64,000 bases of DNA from Sordaria brevicollis (taxonomy: Eukaryota; Ascomycota; Sordariomycetes; Sordariales; Sordariaceae), in assembly GCA_033439795.1 (NCBI GenBank), contig JAUTDP010000011.1, positions 1,240,001-1,304,000 of the forward strand. The letters are read 5' to 3'. Position numbers and translations under genes: made by a program. This document shows positions 13,555 to 25,699 of the stretch, one piece after another. Position 1 is the first letter of the stretch. Each line of letters opens with the position of its first letter. The notes under the pieces were generated by a model, which did no database searches, had not been told where the DNA came from, and was given only the letters and a program-made list of their open reading frames with translations.

Positions 13555-13659
13555 CAGTCTGCCCCCCATCGTCCTCCTCCAACTCTTCTGGCTCTCACTA
13601 CCTCAGGTCATCCAGATCGCACTCTCTTACCAGTAGAGACACTGGACCCATCCTCCAAA

Positions 13660-14742
13660 ATGGCGTCAACTACTCGCCTGGTCTCAGGCCTCCTCCTCCT
13701 CCTCACCACCCTTCTCCCCTTCACCTCCGCCGCCCCCTCCTCCGGCTGCGGAAAAACTCCCTCCATCCGCTCTCAACAATACTCCATGACCGTTAATGGC
13801 AAAAACCGCCAGTACTTCGTCAAGCTCCCCGACAACTACGACTCCTCGCGCCCGTACCGCGTCATCTTCACCTGGCACCAGCTTGGCGGCTCCGCCCAAA
13901 AGATTGTCGACGGCGAGAACACCAACGCCGGCGGCGTCCTCCCTTACTACGGCCTTCCCCCGCTCGCCAACAACTCGGCCATCTTCGTGGTGCCCAACGG
14001 CCTCAACGCCGGCTGGGCCAACCAGGGCGGCGAGGACGTGACCTTCTTCGACCAGATGCTCAAGACCGTGTCCGACGGCCTCTGCGTCGACACCTCGCTC
14101 GTCTTCAGCACCGGCTTCTCGTACGGCGGCGCCATGTCCTACTCGCTCGCCTGCTCGCGCCCGCAGCAGATCCGGGCCGTGGCCGTCATCTCGGGCTCTC
14201 TCCTCTCCGGATGCTCGGGCGGTACCGAGCCCGTCGCTTACTACGCCCAGCACGGCACCAGCGACTCCGTCCTCCCTGTCAGCGGCGGCCGCTCCATCCG
14301 CGACACCTTTGTCAGGAATAACGGCTGCACTCCCGTCTCGCCGGAGCCCCAGCCGGGAAGCGGCGGCAGGAGCGTCAAGACGGTTTACAGGAACTGCAAG
14401 GCGGATAAGCCCGTCACCTGGGTCATTCATGGCGGTGATCATAACCCTAGCCAGACGGATGATGGAAGGATCTTTGCGCCGGGTAATACCTGGGAGTTCT
14501 TCAGCCAGTTTGCTGGGTCTGGTGGTAGCCCCGGTGGTGGCGATGGTGGAAACACGCCTCCCACGACGACGACGTTGACGACGATTACGACTACTGCGTC
14601 GAACCCCCAGCCGACGTCTGGACAGCCGGGCACGGTGCCGCAGTGGGGACAGTGTGGTGGTATTGGCTGGACTGGCGGTACAGTTTGTATTGCTCCCTTC
14701 ACTTGCAGGAAGCAGAACGATTGGTATTCGCAGTGCTTGTAA
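13660..14742 (+). CDS. Secreted feruloyl-esterase-like enzyme (CE1) with CBM1
   Basis: Single-exon protein of 360 residues. Residues 1-24 form a strong signal peptide (Leu-rich core, cut near TSA-AP). The alpha/beta-hydrolase domain follows to about 285, with a visible catalytic triad: Ser154 in GFSYGG, Asp202 in GTSDSV and His261 in GGDHNP. The stretch [19 protein letters not shown] is typical of the PHB-depolymerase-like feruloyl esterases (FaeC/FaeD types), which release ferulate from arabinoxylan; acetyl-xylan esterase activity cannot be excluded. A Gly-rich then Thr-rich linker (about 286-322) leads to a C-terminal fungal cellulose-binding module (CBM1) with the [10 protein letters not shown] core, two more cysteines and aromatic binding residues. 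The ATG at 13660 is chosen over one at 13504 because it starts the signal peptide and follows a TATA box. Very GC-rich third positions suggest a well-expressed gene. Confidence 0.9.
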   Translation: MASTTRLVSGLLLLLTTLLPFTSAAPSSGCGKTPSIRSQQYSMTVNGKNRQYFVKLPDNYDSSRPYRVIFTWHQLGGSAQKIVDGENTNAGGVLPYYGLPPLANNSAIFVVPNGLNAGWANQGGEDVTFFDQMLKTVSDGLCVDTSLVFSTGFSYGGAMSYSLACSRPQQIRAVAVISGSLLSGCSGGTEPVAYYAQHGTSDSVLPVSGGRSIRDTFVRNNGCTPVSPEPQPGSGGRSVKTVYRNCKADKPVTWVIHGGDHNPSQTDDGRIFAPGNTWEFFSQFAGSGGSPGGGDGGNTPPTTTTLTTITTTASNPQPTSGQPGTVPQWGQCGGIGWTGGTVCIAPFTCRKQNDWYSQCL

Positions 14743-15431
14743 GTAGTGGAGTGGAAAGGATGGGATGATGGGTGGTAGTCCTTGGGCTCGAAGTTTGGGA
14801 ATGGGAGTGAGGGTGCAGTGTGGAGATGGAATAGATTGACAGGACGGGGGTAAGGACAAGCTAGAGGAAGAGAAAGGAGGAAAGCTAGGTCAAAGTAGGA
14901 ATTGTAACTTACCTACCATTCCTTCTCAAATGGAAATGGTTGAATACACCTATAGTAATGTTGTCTCATACCGGTCTCCTGCTCCTGGCTCCTGCCTGGC
15001 CGTCTCTCCGCTCCCGGGCCCAACTTATGTTTTTCCATCCGTGAAGTGTTTTGCACTTCAGTTCAACCATATTCGAAGAAAGCATAGAGTTAAGTTCGTC
15101 TGTGAGGTCGCGGGAGGTTGCGATAAAGTCGAGTGCCCTCTCCATCTCAGAAAAAGGCGGGAACAACCTCTACCAAGAATCAGGACATCGGGATTCTGTA
15201 CTGTAAACGGGTACTTGGAAAGTTCCGCATCTTCTCCCCAAAAATACGGACCATCGTATATATCTCCCGCAAAATGTTAGCGTAGCTTCAAAATGCCTGC
15301 GAGTGGTGAGACGAAAGTGGACGCTGCCGGTTCCTAAATAGTAAGTAATATATCTCGGAACTTGCAACGCAACAACCCAAACTTTCACTTCGACTTTCCA
15401 TTCATAAAAGAAATATTGCGGGAATAATAAC
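14743..15431. other. Intergenic
   Basis: Contains the 3' UTR of the esterase gene and the 5' flank of the 5S rRNA gene. That flank has ATAAAAG about 30-35 nt before the transcript start, where Neurospora 5S genes carry a TATA-like element. No protein gene is supported. Confidence 0.5.
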
Positions 15432-15550
15432 ACATACGACCATACCCACTGGAAAACTCGGGATCCCGTCCGCTCTCCCATAGATAAGCCAGTGAGGGCC
15501 AGACTAGTAGTTGGGTCGGTGACGACCAGCGAATCCCTGGTGTTGTATGT
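15432..15550 (+). rRNA. 5S ribosomal RNA, dispersed gene
   Basis: About 119 nt. It starts with ACATACGAC, which pairs with the 3' end GTTGTATGT to form helix I. It carries the conserved interior GGGATCCCGTCCGCTC, the box region TAGTAGTTGGGTCGGTGACG and the tail GACCAGCGAATCCCTGG. A run of eight or nine T begins at 15553 and would terminate Pol III. Neurospora 5S genes are dispersed singly and occur as several sequence isotypes. This copy's helix II/III bases (CCCACTGG and CCAGTGAGGG) are mutually complementary but look unlike the major isotype as I recall it, so it may be a minor isotype. Structure is intact, so it is probably functional. Confidence 0.93.
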
Positions 15551-16816
15551 ACTTTTTTTTGTTTTGTTTTCCCACCTCACCTTCTTTTTCCCTTCTCTCT
15601 TTTTTCTTTTCTTTCTTTATCTGATATCATGGGATGTCGTCTCTTGTCGGTTCATTTTCATTCGGTCGTGTTTTTCTTTTCTCTTTATTTTGTTACTCTC
15701 TTCCATGTAACAATGTCCACACATCATGGTTGAATGTTAGGTATCTGAACGGATATTTGAGATAAGTTAGTATGTGGATTGAATGCTGATCGTGTATAAA
15801 TGACCAGGTATCTCCGTGACGGCAACCGTACGGGAGTCGAGGCACACAGTTTTGTCCAGTTGACACAACTTTCTAATTGAAAAGGGACTCACCCGGCGAG
15901 CACATTGACATGCAGGGGCAGAAGAGAAATAACGTCAATCCAGGCTTGTACACAATTGTGTAAGCGCTCGGAAGCTTCGTTCCAAGATTGTCTTCAGACA
16001 GAAAGGTCTGGGATAACACTCACATCGAAAATCGATCAAACACGGCGAGACAGGAACATACAAGTGTCAGATTATGAGGCGCAAAGGAAAGCGTTGGTGT
16101 TGTGAATCCATTTATAGAGACGCTATGTCTAGAAAACGACAGCAATATGCACCAAGACATATAATGTATCTCAACGCTTTGCATCATGGAGGGCCAAGTG
16201 ATTGCACGAGGTGGTGAGGTAGGGAGGGTTTGATGGCTTTGATATTCTCGGCGCAACAAAGGCGTCCTTGAAGTCAACTCGACTGTCATGTCTTCCGACT
16301 TCATCAGTACCATGAGTCTGTAGGGCAGCCAGCTTGCCTCTACCTGTCCGACTCCAATCCCGCTGCGCTTCCATCTTCGAGGGAAAACAGTTCCCATACA
16401 GACCATGCTGTTGTTGACTTGTGTGCATAATAAAATACCAATCAACGTAGGTGATGCCTCTCGCATCTATCCAGTGATTATCATCCTCCATGCTGTTATG
16501 GCTGGAGGGTAAAAGACGTTGCGCGGTTTAGCGGCGATGGCCATGCTGTGGCCAGCCTCAACGAGAGCGCTGCCCACTCCCGCTATCCCTTTGATTAGAA
16601 TCTGGAAAATCACTCTCGCTATATCGCCTGCCCTGGGGTCATCCCAATTCATAGCATCATGCCACAACTCCCAATGAAACTCCGGGCTACAAGCCTTTGC
16701 CTCCGTTCAAATAAAATCATGCTCAATCCCAAACCTAGAGGGACATCGAAAAAGGAAATGATCGTTCACAGCGCCACAGAGCCCGTCAAATACTGGGCAA
16801 GTCACGAAAAGCGAAA
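15551..16816. other. Intergenic, including 3' UTR of the Scd6 gene
   Basis: The first part is T-rich (terminator and poly-T tracts to 15710). Minus-strand frames at 16171-16491 and 16467-16667 could encode a small two-part protein, but no splice sites join them and no domain is recognised, so they are not called. Confidence 0.4.
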
Positions 16817-18975
16817 TTACTGTGCAGCGGGGGGAGCATCACGGCGAGGGAAGCCGTTGCTCGCACCTCTTCCACCACGGAAGCCGCGGCCGCGACCACC
16901 ACGTCCACGACCTCTGCCACCGCGATAGCCACGGTAGCCACCATCGACACTGCCTTGACCAAAGGTCTCAATGTTGCGGCGTTGTTCTTCGCCACGCCAC
17001 TCACGACCACCTGGCTTTTGGCCGTTGTTCTCGGCTCTGTCCTTGGCCTCACTCGAGATGTTGTCAAAGAATGACTTGCTCTTGTTGTAGGCTTGCTGAG
17101 CAACCCCGGAGACATCGGCAACAGCTTCCGGAGCTGCCGATTCAACTGCTGGCTCCTCACCGAGAGGGGAACCAGCAATAGCCTCCTTAACAATTTCTTG
17201 CTTGTTGAACTTGGCATTAGAGGACTCAAAGTCAAAGTCCGAGTCAGGAACTTCGACCTTGGCTGGACGAGGACCACGAGCCCGACCACCACGGTTAGCA
17301 CCGGTGATACCATGACTCAAAGGAGCACGCGGGGCCGAAGCAGACGCAGCGGCGTTGACGTTCATCTCGTTGACCCGCTTGGTAAGATTGTCAACAGCAG
17401 CCGCGGTCACTTGCTGCTGGGAAGCGACTTGACCCATGTTGGCCATGGCAACAGCGACAGCCGCTCTGGCCTGTTGAGTGGCATCACGCAACTGGGCGGC
17501 GCTCATCGTTCCGGTCCCGAGCTCACCGACAGGCTTCGCAGATCCCGCAGCGGGTTGAGTGGGTCTCGCAGTAAGGGCAGCGGGGAGGGGAACAGCAGGA
17601 AGGATCTGCGTGGGACGAGTAGTGTTGGCCTTGGGACCAGTAGGAATGTTCTTCTGCTGGGAAGCAGGGCCGGCAGGAGCAGCATTGTTCAGAGACGCAG
17701 CAGTGGCCTTGACCTCCTCGACGGTAGGCTTCGACTCAGTGGGCAAAGAGGGAGCACCGGCGGCGGGCTGCTGACCAAAGGACTTGGGCACATCGGCAGA
17801 CAGCTCGTGCTGCTGGGGTTGCTGTTGAGGCTGGCTCGGCGTAGACGGCTTCTTGTCACCCGCGGGACCAATGGGCGCAGGCTTCGCGCCAGGAGCCTGG
17901 TTGCTCGGGGTCTGGTTGGCAGACTGGCGACCTGGCTGGCCTGGAGCACCACCAGGAGCGCCACCGGGACCAGGCGGGTAGGGGTAGTTGTTCCAAGGAC
18001 CGGGACCATGGCCCATAGGGAACTCCTGACCGGGAGGGAACCATCCGGGAGGAGGGGGATAGGGCATACCGCCGAAGCCACCGGGAGGAGCACCACCGCG
18101 ACCCCAGCCACCCATATGAGGAGGATAGTAACCGAAGCCAGGAGCGCCAGGAGGCGGCGGCGGGCCTTGGTGACCAGGAGCACCGATGGGACCGGGGGGT
18201 ACAGGACCGGGTGGGCCCGGAGGTCCGGGAGGTCCAGGTGGGACATTGGCCTGACGAGGGCGAGCCTAAGCATTCCATGTTAGTAACTGTGGAAGCAGGT
18301 GTGATGCGGGTGAAAGAAGTGTATGGTTGAACCACAGATCAGAAGGAAGGCAACGGAAATCTCAACATTGTTTTTGCGCTTTTCAGACAAAAGTAAAAGT
18401 TTTACATCCGAAAATATTTCATCAGGGTGTGGTGGCTTGGGTAGGTGGAATGGACGTCGGGAATGGAGACTTACGCCTAGGATAGCGGGATCATCGGGCA
18501 CCGGAGGCTTGTTCTCCTTGGGAGGGGGGCCCGTCTCGATACGAAGGTCCTTGACATCGCTCCCACGGAAAACGATGTACTCGTAGACCTGGTCGGAGGG
18601 GGGCACTTCCTCAGCAGGATTGCCCTTGCGACCCTCGGTTCCGTATGATCGAACGTTCTCTAGGGAGACGGTCGACTCCTCCGAGTTGATGTTGTGCAAG
18701 GTACCGACATAGCTGAAATGACGGTCAGCGGGGCTGCCAAGCCTAGCAGGATGCAGAGGCTAGAGCCTACCGGATGTCGCTCCTCGATATCAAGGATATC
18801 TGAGAGCTGAATAGTGCCGGGTGAACAGTTAGCGAATAGTCTGGCATTTTGCGAATCTGGCATTTTTGTTGACGGCTGTGAGGAAGAGAGGATGTGACGG
18901 GAGACCCATCAGGTGATGATGGTGGGGAGGGGGAAATTGGGGAAAGTAGCCAACATACCCAAGGAATTCAGACAT
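16817..18975 (-). CDS. scd6: Lsm14/Scd6/Sum2 family mRNA repression and P-body protein
   Basis: Four exons, each verified by frame: 18975-18959, 18806-18771 (only 36 nt), 18712-18475 and 18265-16817, giving 579 residues. Introns use GTATGT, GTAGGC and GTAAGT donors. An N-terminal LSm domain spans about 1-85 (MSEFLGSQISLIS, then SDIRYVGTLHNIN). A long Pro/Gly/Gln-rich linker follows. The FDF motif (PDSDFDFESSNAKF) is near 439, the FFD box (NKSKSFFDNIS) near 493 and the TFG box (RNIETFGQGS) near 520. A C-terminal RGG-rich tail runs to about 570. This order defines the Scd6/Rap55/Lsm14 proteins, which bind eIF4G and the decapping activator Dhh1 and repress translation in cytoplasmic granules. 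An antisense open frame covers much of exon 4 because of GC bias. The model is complete from ATG to stop. Confidence 0.94.
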
Positions 18976-20409
18976 TGGCGGTGCGCGCTGGCTGCAACAG
19001 CGTGGTTAATTGCAGAAATGCGCGTTTGATAGGTGCGTGGGTGCGGTGAAAAAAAAAGAAGGAAACCGAGAGGCGGATTGAAAAGCGACTCTCAAAAAAG
19101 TGGTATGGAAGGACACGAAGAGAATTAAAGACGGCGGATCTTAGAGGTGGAAAGGGAGAAGAAGGCGACGACAGGAAAGTGTGCGCAGCAGAGTTGTCAT
19201 GGCGGGGGTTTCATAGTTCGCATGGAGGAAGGAGGAAGAAGAAAGAAAGGGAAGGATTGGCGGGAGCGGACGAGGTAAAAAGGCAGCCAACCAGCGAAAA
19301 CTCGGCTAGTTCAGCCTCCTTGTTTCGTGGTGGAGGGCAAGTTGGACCCCACATTGCGCCCGTCGTCACCACTCTGGGCACCTTTCGGCGTCTGTTCTCC
19401 GGGATCCGTGCACCGCCACGGTGGAGGGCGGGAGGCTGAAATAGCGGGGTGGCCGACCTGGAGCTTGAGGTTGTCGTGTCACGCCCTGACGGGAGTTAGG
19501 TTGGCGACGAGCTGGGTGAATGCCTTCCAAACCACGTATGTTGCAGCCCGATTTCGGGTCAAGCTGAAGTTCATCCTTCTGGAGAACAACAAGTTGTTTC
19601 TTTCACCAACCTACCAACCTGAATGGGCTGGACTGGCCCCGTGTCTGTTAGTGACAGCATGCTGTTGAAAGGAGCAGTCTTGGGGAGCTCTCAACGTCAA
19701 TATCTGGGATCACGAAAGCAACCCGCCGTCGAGCTCCGTATGGTGTATAGATGATTATAGGAGAGACAAGATATCCATCACTCGGCTGCAAGTCCATCAT
19801 GTTGAGGCATGCATACTCTACGGTACTTGACAACAAGGACAACCTACCTACAGCTTGCCAGCTGCTACCTGTGATCTGGCCGTGCTGCTTGCTTGACTGA
19901 ACCTGCCCAGCACTCGAAGCTTCTTAGTTGCGACATCGTGGAGTGAAGCAACTTGTTAGGGTCTCTGATATTTCGCTGGACTGTAATAGTTCTTCAAGAC
20001 TTCAGCGAGAACCAAGCTGGATACCGGACATCACGGGAGTTTCTCTTGAGAAAGCTCATAGACACAGGGTCGTTGTTGCTGTTTGCCGTCGACGACATCA
20101 CGGGCTTGGCAAGGCCCACTTTTATTCCAGTACTCGGGAAAGATGACTCCATCGGCCACTCCTACTTCCATTCTTTGATGAACTTTCTCAAAAGGCGAAC
20201 AACAACTTAGGTTGATTACACGCCCTGAATTCACTGAAGGGTAGCCAATCCACGTGAAACCATCAACCTACTTCGATAAACCCACTCATCGCGGCACTGC
20301 ATTACTAGCATATTCCTCGTTTGGCGGGGTTAAAGCCTACTAATTGCCCCGCGGCCTGCCATAGTTCAACAATACCATCTCACTCTGAAAAACACTTTCA
20401 CATTCCAAC
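18976..20409. other. Intergenic, divergent promoters of scd6 and rqc1-like genes
   Basis: 1.4 kb between two divergently transcribed housekeeping genes. It is purine-rich on the plus strand from 19030 to 19270. No RNA gene and no convincing small protein is seen. Confidence 0.5.
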
Positions 20410-22613
20410 ATGGCGACACGGCAAATGCGAAAGCTGCAGAAGCAGCAGGAGCTTCTTCGACTACAAAACGAAGCTGGTCGAGAAGAAGACGAATCCGAGG
20501 ACGAGCCCATTGTTACCAAACCCAGGCCGAACGCTTTTGCAGGATTTGCCGCTCTTGGAGGGGGAGATGACGACGATGAGGATCAGGACACCGAGGAGGA
20601 AGCCCAAGAAGTCGAGGCCGTCCTAGAACCGGTAGCCCCGGCCAAGAAGAGCAAAAAGTCAAAGAAGAAGAAGAAGAAGGGCAAGAAGGTCGAATCACCC
20701 GCCGCAGAGAAGGAGGAAGAAGATGATCTGGATGAGATAGATCGCGTTCTGGAGGAGCTCAACCTCAAGGAGAACAAGAACGCTGCCTCAGATACCGCCA
20801 CTTCCAATGCTGTCAAGTCGACCGGTCAGATCAATGAGCTCTTGCGCGTCAACTTTCAGCATCTCAAGGCTATCAACGAGATGCGGAAGCTCTTCGGCAG
20901 TGCCATCGAAGCGGCGCGGGCCGAACAGCAAGCTGAGGCTAACAGCCGCCAGCAGCAAAGAGGAGCCGCCCGCCAGAATGTTGACCTCGAGACCTTCCTC
21001 TCGGTCCCGCCAGCAATTCAGCAGAGGCTAGGCAAGAGGAGCATGTTCGAGACTGTTTTGCGCACGAATCCCTTTATCGAAGGAAAGAAGTCGTGGCCCA
21101 GAGACTCGACTCGTGGTCTCAAGATGGTCCGGGTCGCAGAGTCATTTGCTGGTGAACCCGGTGTCGCCGAATTCGCCTTTTCCCACGACCAAACATACGA
21201 CGCTCTCGAGGGCAACTTTTACGGCCTGGTTCAGATGTACGATCCTATGCAGCTGGTCTACTTCCTGTCCAGATACCCTTACCATGTCTCGTCGCTCATC
21301 CAGGTGAGCAAGGTAGCCCATCAAGACCAGAACTCGTACCTAGCCCACGATCTTATCGAGCGGGCCCTCTTTACATTTGGCAGAGTCACTCTGAGCGACT
21401 TCCGCAAGAGGCTGGGTGAGGGTACCGCCAGGCTGGATTTCAACCGACCCGAGAACAGGCAGTTCTTCCTGGCTGGCTATAACCAGATCAAGAACCTCAT
21501 CCTCAAGGGAACCTACCGCACCGCTCTGGAATGGACCAAGTTCGTTCTCAGCGTCAACCACGACGACCCCTATGGCGTTCTAAACTGGGTCCATGTTCTG
21601 GCCATCCGCGCATACGAGGCCAAATGGTTTATCGAGTTGTGTAACTCGCCCTTGATTGCCGACAAGGACATTGGCCCCTACATCAAGGCCACTCTTCCTC
21701 TGGCCAAGCTCCAACTGAAGGACAACGCCGGAGCGCGCGCAGCTGCCATCGAGAGCATCGAGCGCCTCCCCTGGCTCTTCTGCGCCCTCTTCAGCGCTCT
21801 CAACATCGACACTCCCCGTTCCGTTTGGGGCGTCCAGCCCCGCGACGACGAAGAAGCGCTCCATACCAAGCTCTACGTCCACCTCGCCAAGGACATCTGG
21901 AACAACCCCGCCGCCATCTCCCTCCTGACCGAGGCCGCCAACGCTGCTCGTAAGGTGGACTTCTTTGGCCTGCCTCCCAGCCCGGTCGTATCGCTCGCCA
22001 CCGCCCGCTTCGTCTACCTCGACAACACGCCCGAGCTGATGTCAGCCGTTCCGCGCAAGATCCTGCACACCGCGTCACCCAACTTCGACTTTGACCCGCT
22101 CCCGCCCCGAAGGAGGACAACATCTTTTCTACCCCGACGCAGAAGATGCCGTGGGCCATTTCCGAGGGTGATGGAGAGCACAGAATGGCGAGATTCCCCC
22201 CACAGGCGCAGGCCGCGTTGCAGGCGGCTAGAGCCCGTATGGACGAGGAGCAGCTCCGTGCCGTGGTGGACGATGCTCGCGCGCGAATCGAGGATCCTGA
22301 AGCCGACGAAGAGCAGCGCGGGGTGTGGCGGAGGATTCTGGATGTGTTGACTGGTCAAGGACGGGCGGGCGGCGCGGAAGGAGGAGCAGATGAGGGCGCC
22401 CAGCCGAGAGGTGATGTCATGCCTGGAGGCTGGGGAGATGATTTTGATGAGGGATGGGGTGAGGATGACTTTGATGGGGAAGATCACTGGTATGAGGACC
22501 AGCTTGATCCTGAGCTGGAGTTGGAGTTTGGGCCCGGTGGTACGCCTAACAGAAGACAGGCGACGGTGGAGGATGCGGAGGATAGTGATGAAGAGGTGCC
22601 TGCGAGGAGGTAG
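20410..22613 (+). CDS. rqc1: Tcf25/Rqc1-like ribosome quality control protein
   Basis: Starts at MATRQMRKLQKQQELL and ends at a stop at 22613 once one frame change is allowed, giving about 734 residues. The N-terminus has an acidic stretch and a Lys-rich tract (KKSKKSKKKKKKGKK). The central and C-terminal part is the Tcf25 domain, with conserved blocks such as FEFSHDQTY-like FAFSHDQTYDALEGNF, MYDPMQLVYFLSRYPYH, RALFTFGR and DPYGVLNWVHVLAIRA. Yeast Rqc1 is a subunit of the complex that targets nascent chains on stalled 60S subunits for ubiquitination and extraction. The reading frame shifts at 22105-22110. Upstream frame then becomes Arg-rich junk ending at 22350, whereas the downstream frame continues with the family-like EDNIF and MPWAISEGDGEHRM and an acidic tail. 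One extra C in the CCCC run joins the two. Confidence 0.87.
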
Positions 22614-23439
22614 ATGTTCCGTAAGTTGTCATTATACTTGGGGAAGAGCATAAAAAGTGTCATCGGCAGAGCATTGTTTTTGGACAGAATAGTAGCGAAT
22701 AGCTAGAGCGAAATTGTGTCTCTCCAACGCCAAAGGCGATAGAAGTTATCGACATCTCGCACTTTGGGTAGGTGAACCTCAACGCATATTGTGAACTGGG
22801 TATCTATCGCGTGGCTTCAGACCGAAACCCCTGAACCCCTGAAGCTCCAGAATCTATCTGCTGGACTGCGCAAAGCGGCCTATACTGTACACACCACCAC
22901 GCCAATAGCATAGATAAAGTTTCAGCGACTCGTTCTGGTCTGATGGTATTGGAAAACCAGGATTGATAGAACATGAGACAGTCTCGATGAGCATGTTTCA
23001 AGACTTTCGCAAGGGTTCGACAACCAGTCCGTCGCTTTACACACCGAGAGTTGCTAAACGCCGCGGCGCGTGGCGGAGACATCGGGACAGGGTGGTTGAG
23101 GGTTACAGTTTGCGCCGCACTGTAAGTAGCTCTTTTACTGGGAAGCTTCCCGCCAAAAAAGACAGTGCGAAACCAGAGTGACGCCATCGTCGCAACGTCT
23201 CACCTTGGGAGATCTGCGGTTCTGACGGACTTTGAACAAAGCCCCTGATACCATCGCAGGCCCGGAATGATCTGAGAGCGGGCAGCGGCGTAGCGGTACC
23301 TGGCTCTGCGTTGCTTGTGCCTGACAGCGAGCGTGTGGGAGCACGAGACGCGTCCCAGTCCAGGCGACCCCCCAATCGCACGCGCTATGCGAAAATTTCC
23401 CCGCGTTAAAGTACCAGGTACATTTACTTTAGTGCATAA
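22614..23439. other. Intergenic, left boundary of the AT-rich island
   Basis: 3' UTR of the rqc1-like gene, then ordinary-composition DNA without a convincing gene. Base composition changes abruptly at about 23440 into the RIP-mutated island. Confidence 0.5.
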
Positions 23440-23689
23440 CCGCGTAGACATAAATAGATAAATATTAATTTAACGTATAGATACTATAGAAAAAATATAT
23501 TTACAATACAATAGGATCGTAATATTATAAAGGAAGATAAATATTAATAACGATGAAATTTGAAAACGATGGCAATTGATACCAAATTAAATATAGGATG
23601 AAAGACATCTACTAAGTAAACGAAATAGTTAACCATTTAAAAAAAATTTCAATAATTGGAAAGTTTTTGATTCCTTTCCTCTTATAATA

Positions 23690-25200
23690 ATTATAAATAC
23701 CGCTACTATAAAGAGGCTTATTGAGAACGAAATTGCTTTAAATGTAAGTAATTTATTAATATCCTATTATTAATTTATTATTAATTTATTATTAACCGGT
23801 TATAATTTTTTTCCAATTTTTATATTAATAAAATTTATAGACCGCCTATATTAAATACTATACCCTAATTTAGCGCCCTAAGGGTTTACCCCCGGTTATC
23901 GTTTACGAAAATTCGGTTACTAGTAATATAAATTATATATTAACCCGTTAATAATAAATTAATAATTAATTATTAATTAATTAATAATACGTTTATTAAG
24001 GCGGTAAAATTAAATCCGCTATTGAAATTTATATTTCGGAACGCTTCTACCGCTTTCTACAATTTAATAGCAAATTTTACTATAATACGAAGGTTTTTAA
24101 CGATTATATTAAATTATATAATTATTATAAGGATGAATATTATATTACTTTGGGTATTATAACTGCTAATAATAACGTTATTTTTAATAAAGGAGGTAAA
24201 CCTAATTTTAAGAAAATAAAAAAGGCGGTTAATAAATAATATATTATTAACGGGTTAAAAACGGATTAAAAATAAATTATTAATTAATTATTAATAGAAT
24301 TCTACGAATTGGTTAAAGGCTTTATTAACGCCGCCGTTAATAAGTTCGCCGGTTTTAAATTTAAAATATTGGCCTCGATTTAAACCCCGCTGGCTATATT
24401 TCCGGCGAAGTAAAAGAAGGCTAAATCGGCCGCCTATATTACCGAACGTAAAGTTAAAAAGAAGGAGAAGGCCGTTAAAAGTAAATTTTATTTACTAATT
24501 ATTAATTAATTAATATTTAATTAATAATATATTACTAACGTTATATTTAAAAGTTAAAAAGTAAGCCGAAAAGGCTTAGGTTAAAGCCGATTTTAAATTA
24601 TAAAAAAATATCGATTTTATTCGCAAAATTTTTACCTATTTAGGCCGGTATAAAATTAAAAGGTAGCCGTTACGTAAAAATTTAAAGGGTTATTTTATTT
24701 AAAATTCGGTTAAAAAATATAAGGCTTTCTTTATTACTATCCTTAATATTTCTAATTTAAAGTTTTTATTAATTAATAGTAAATATTATATTAATTATAG
24801 TAAAAAGGGTAATAAATAACGTATTATTTACCCGTTATAAATATATTTAGAATTTATTATTAATTAATTAATAAGATAAGAATTATAATAATTATTCTAA
24901 TCCTTTTTACTATATAATTCGAATTTTTAGATTTTTAAAAATTATTTTATAGGCCGTTAATATAATCGGCTTCGCTATATATAATACGGGTAGTAAATAA
25001 GGTTTTTAGAATGAATTAACCCGTAACGATTATAACCTTCGTAATATAAAGGAGTTTAAGGTATATATTAATATTAAATATATTATTAAGAGGATGGATA
25101 TTCGCTTCCCTAACGCCTTTAATTAGGCGGTTATATTCGAACGGGTTGAATTGGAGGCTATTAATAACGATAGCGACGGAAATATTGAGTAAATAGCTTA
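23690..25200 (+). pseudogene. RIP-killed multi-exon gene or element, family unknown
   Basis: Coding-like islands on the plus strand are separated by 50-120 nt of almost pure A/T. The first gap begins GTAAGT (23743); another (24480-24540) begins GTAAAT and carries an ACTAAC branch-like word. Island translations are locally coherent, for example VIFNKGGKPNFKKIKKAVNK near 24180-24240, FYELVKGFINAAVNKF near 24300-24350 and IKRMDIRFPNAFN near 25085-25125. Stops are mostly TAA/TAG where Gln or Trp codons would be expected after C-to-T or G-to-A changes. No family is recognised. Intron-like spacers would be unusual for a transposon, so this may be a RIP-inactivated duplicated gene, but that is inference. 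Confidence 0.45.
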
Positions 25201-25699
25201 TAGACGCGGTAAATTTATTTTAACGATACTTTAACGATGTATTTTATTTTAATTTTCAATAGGTTTTTAATTGGTTACTATCTAATTAATAATAAATTTA
25301 TAAAGGGTTATTAAGGGGTTAAATAAAAGTATAGGTATTTAATAAGGTAGTTATTTTATTATTTAAATTTATTTTCTCTTCCTTCAAAATTTTTTTTTTT
25401 CCCTAAGTTGTAAAAAATCGTGAAATATTATTTATTTATTTTTTCTTAAAAAATTTTTTCTTTTTTTAAAAAAAAAGTTCGATTTAAATATAAGGTAATA
25501 AATATTTTATTATTATCTTTTTAATATAATTTCATAATAATAAAGATTAAATATTTAATTCTTTATTATAAAAATTAATTTAATAAATTCTTGCTTTTTT
25601 TATTTTTAATAAATAATTATTAATAACGAATATTACAAAATATATTTTATATATAATTATTTTAAAAAAAGAAATTTTAAAAGAGATTTTAAATATTAA

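Noticed and set aside
13504..13659. Upstream in-frame ATG for the esterase
   Set aside because: It lies before the TATA box and would place 52 unrelated residues before a good signal peptide.
13684..14859. 391-codon minus-strand frame opposite the esterase
   Set aside because: Antisense shadow of a GC3-rich gene; Gly/Arg/Val-rich translation without motifs.
16171..16667. Two adjacent minus-strand frames as one small gene
   Set aside because: No donor/acceptor pair joins them in frame and neither resembles a known family.
17093..18283. 396-codon plus-strand frame opposite scd6
   Set aside because: It is antisense to a well-supported four-exon gene; the open frame is a by-product of GC-rich, repetitive codons and contains no domain.
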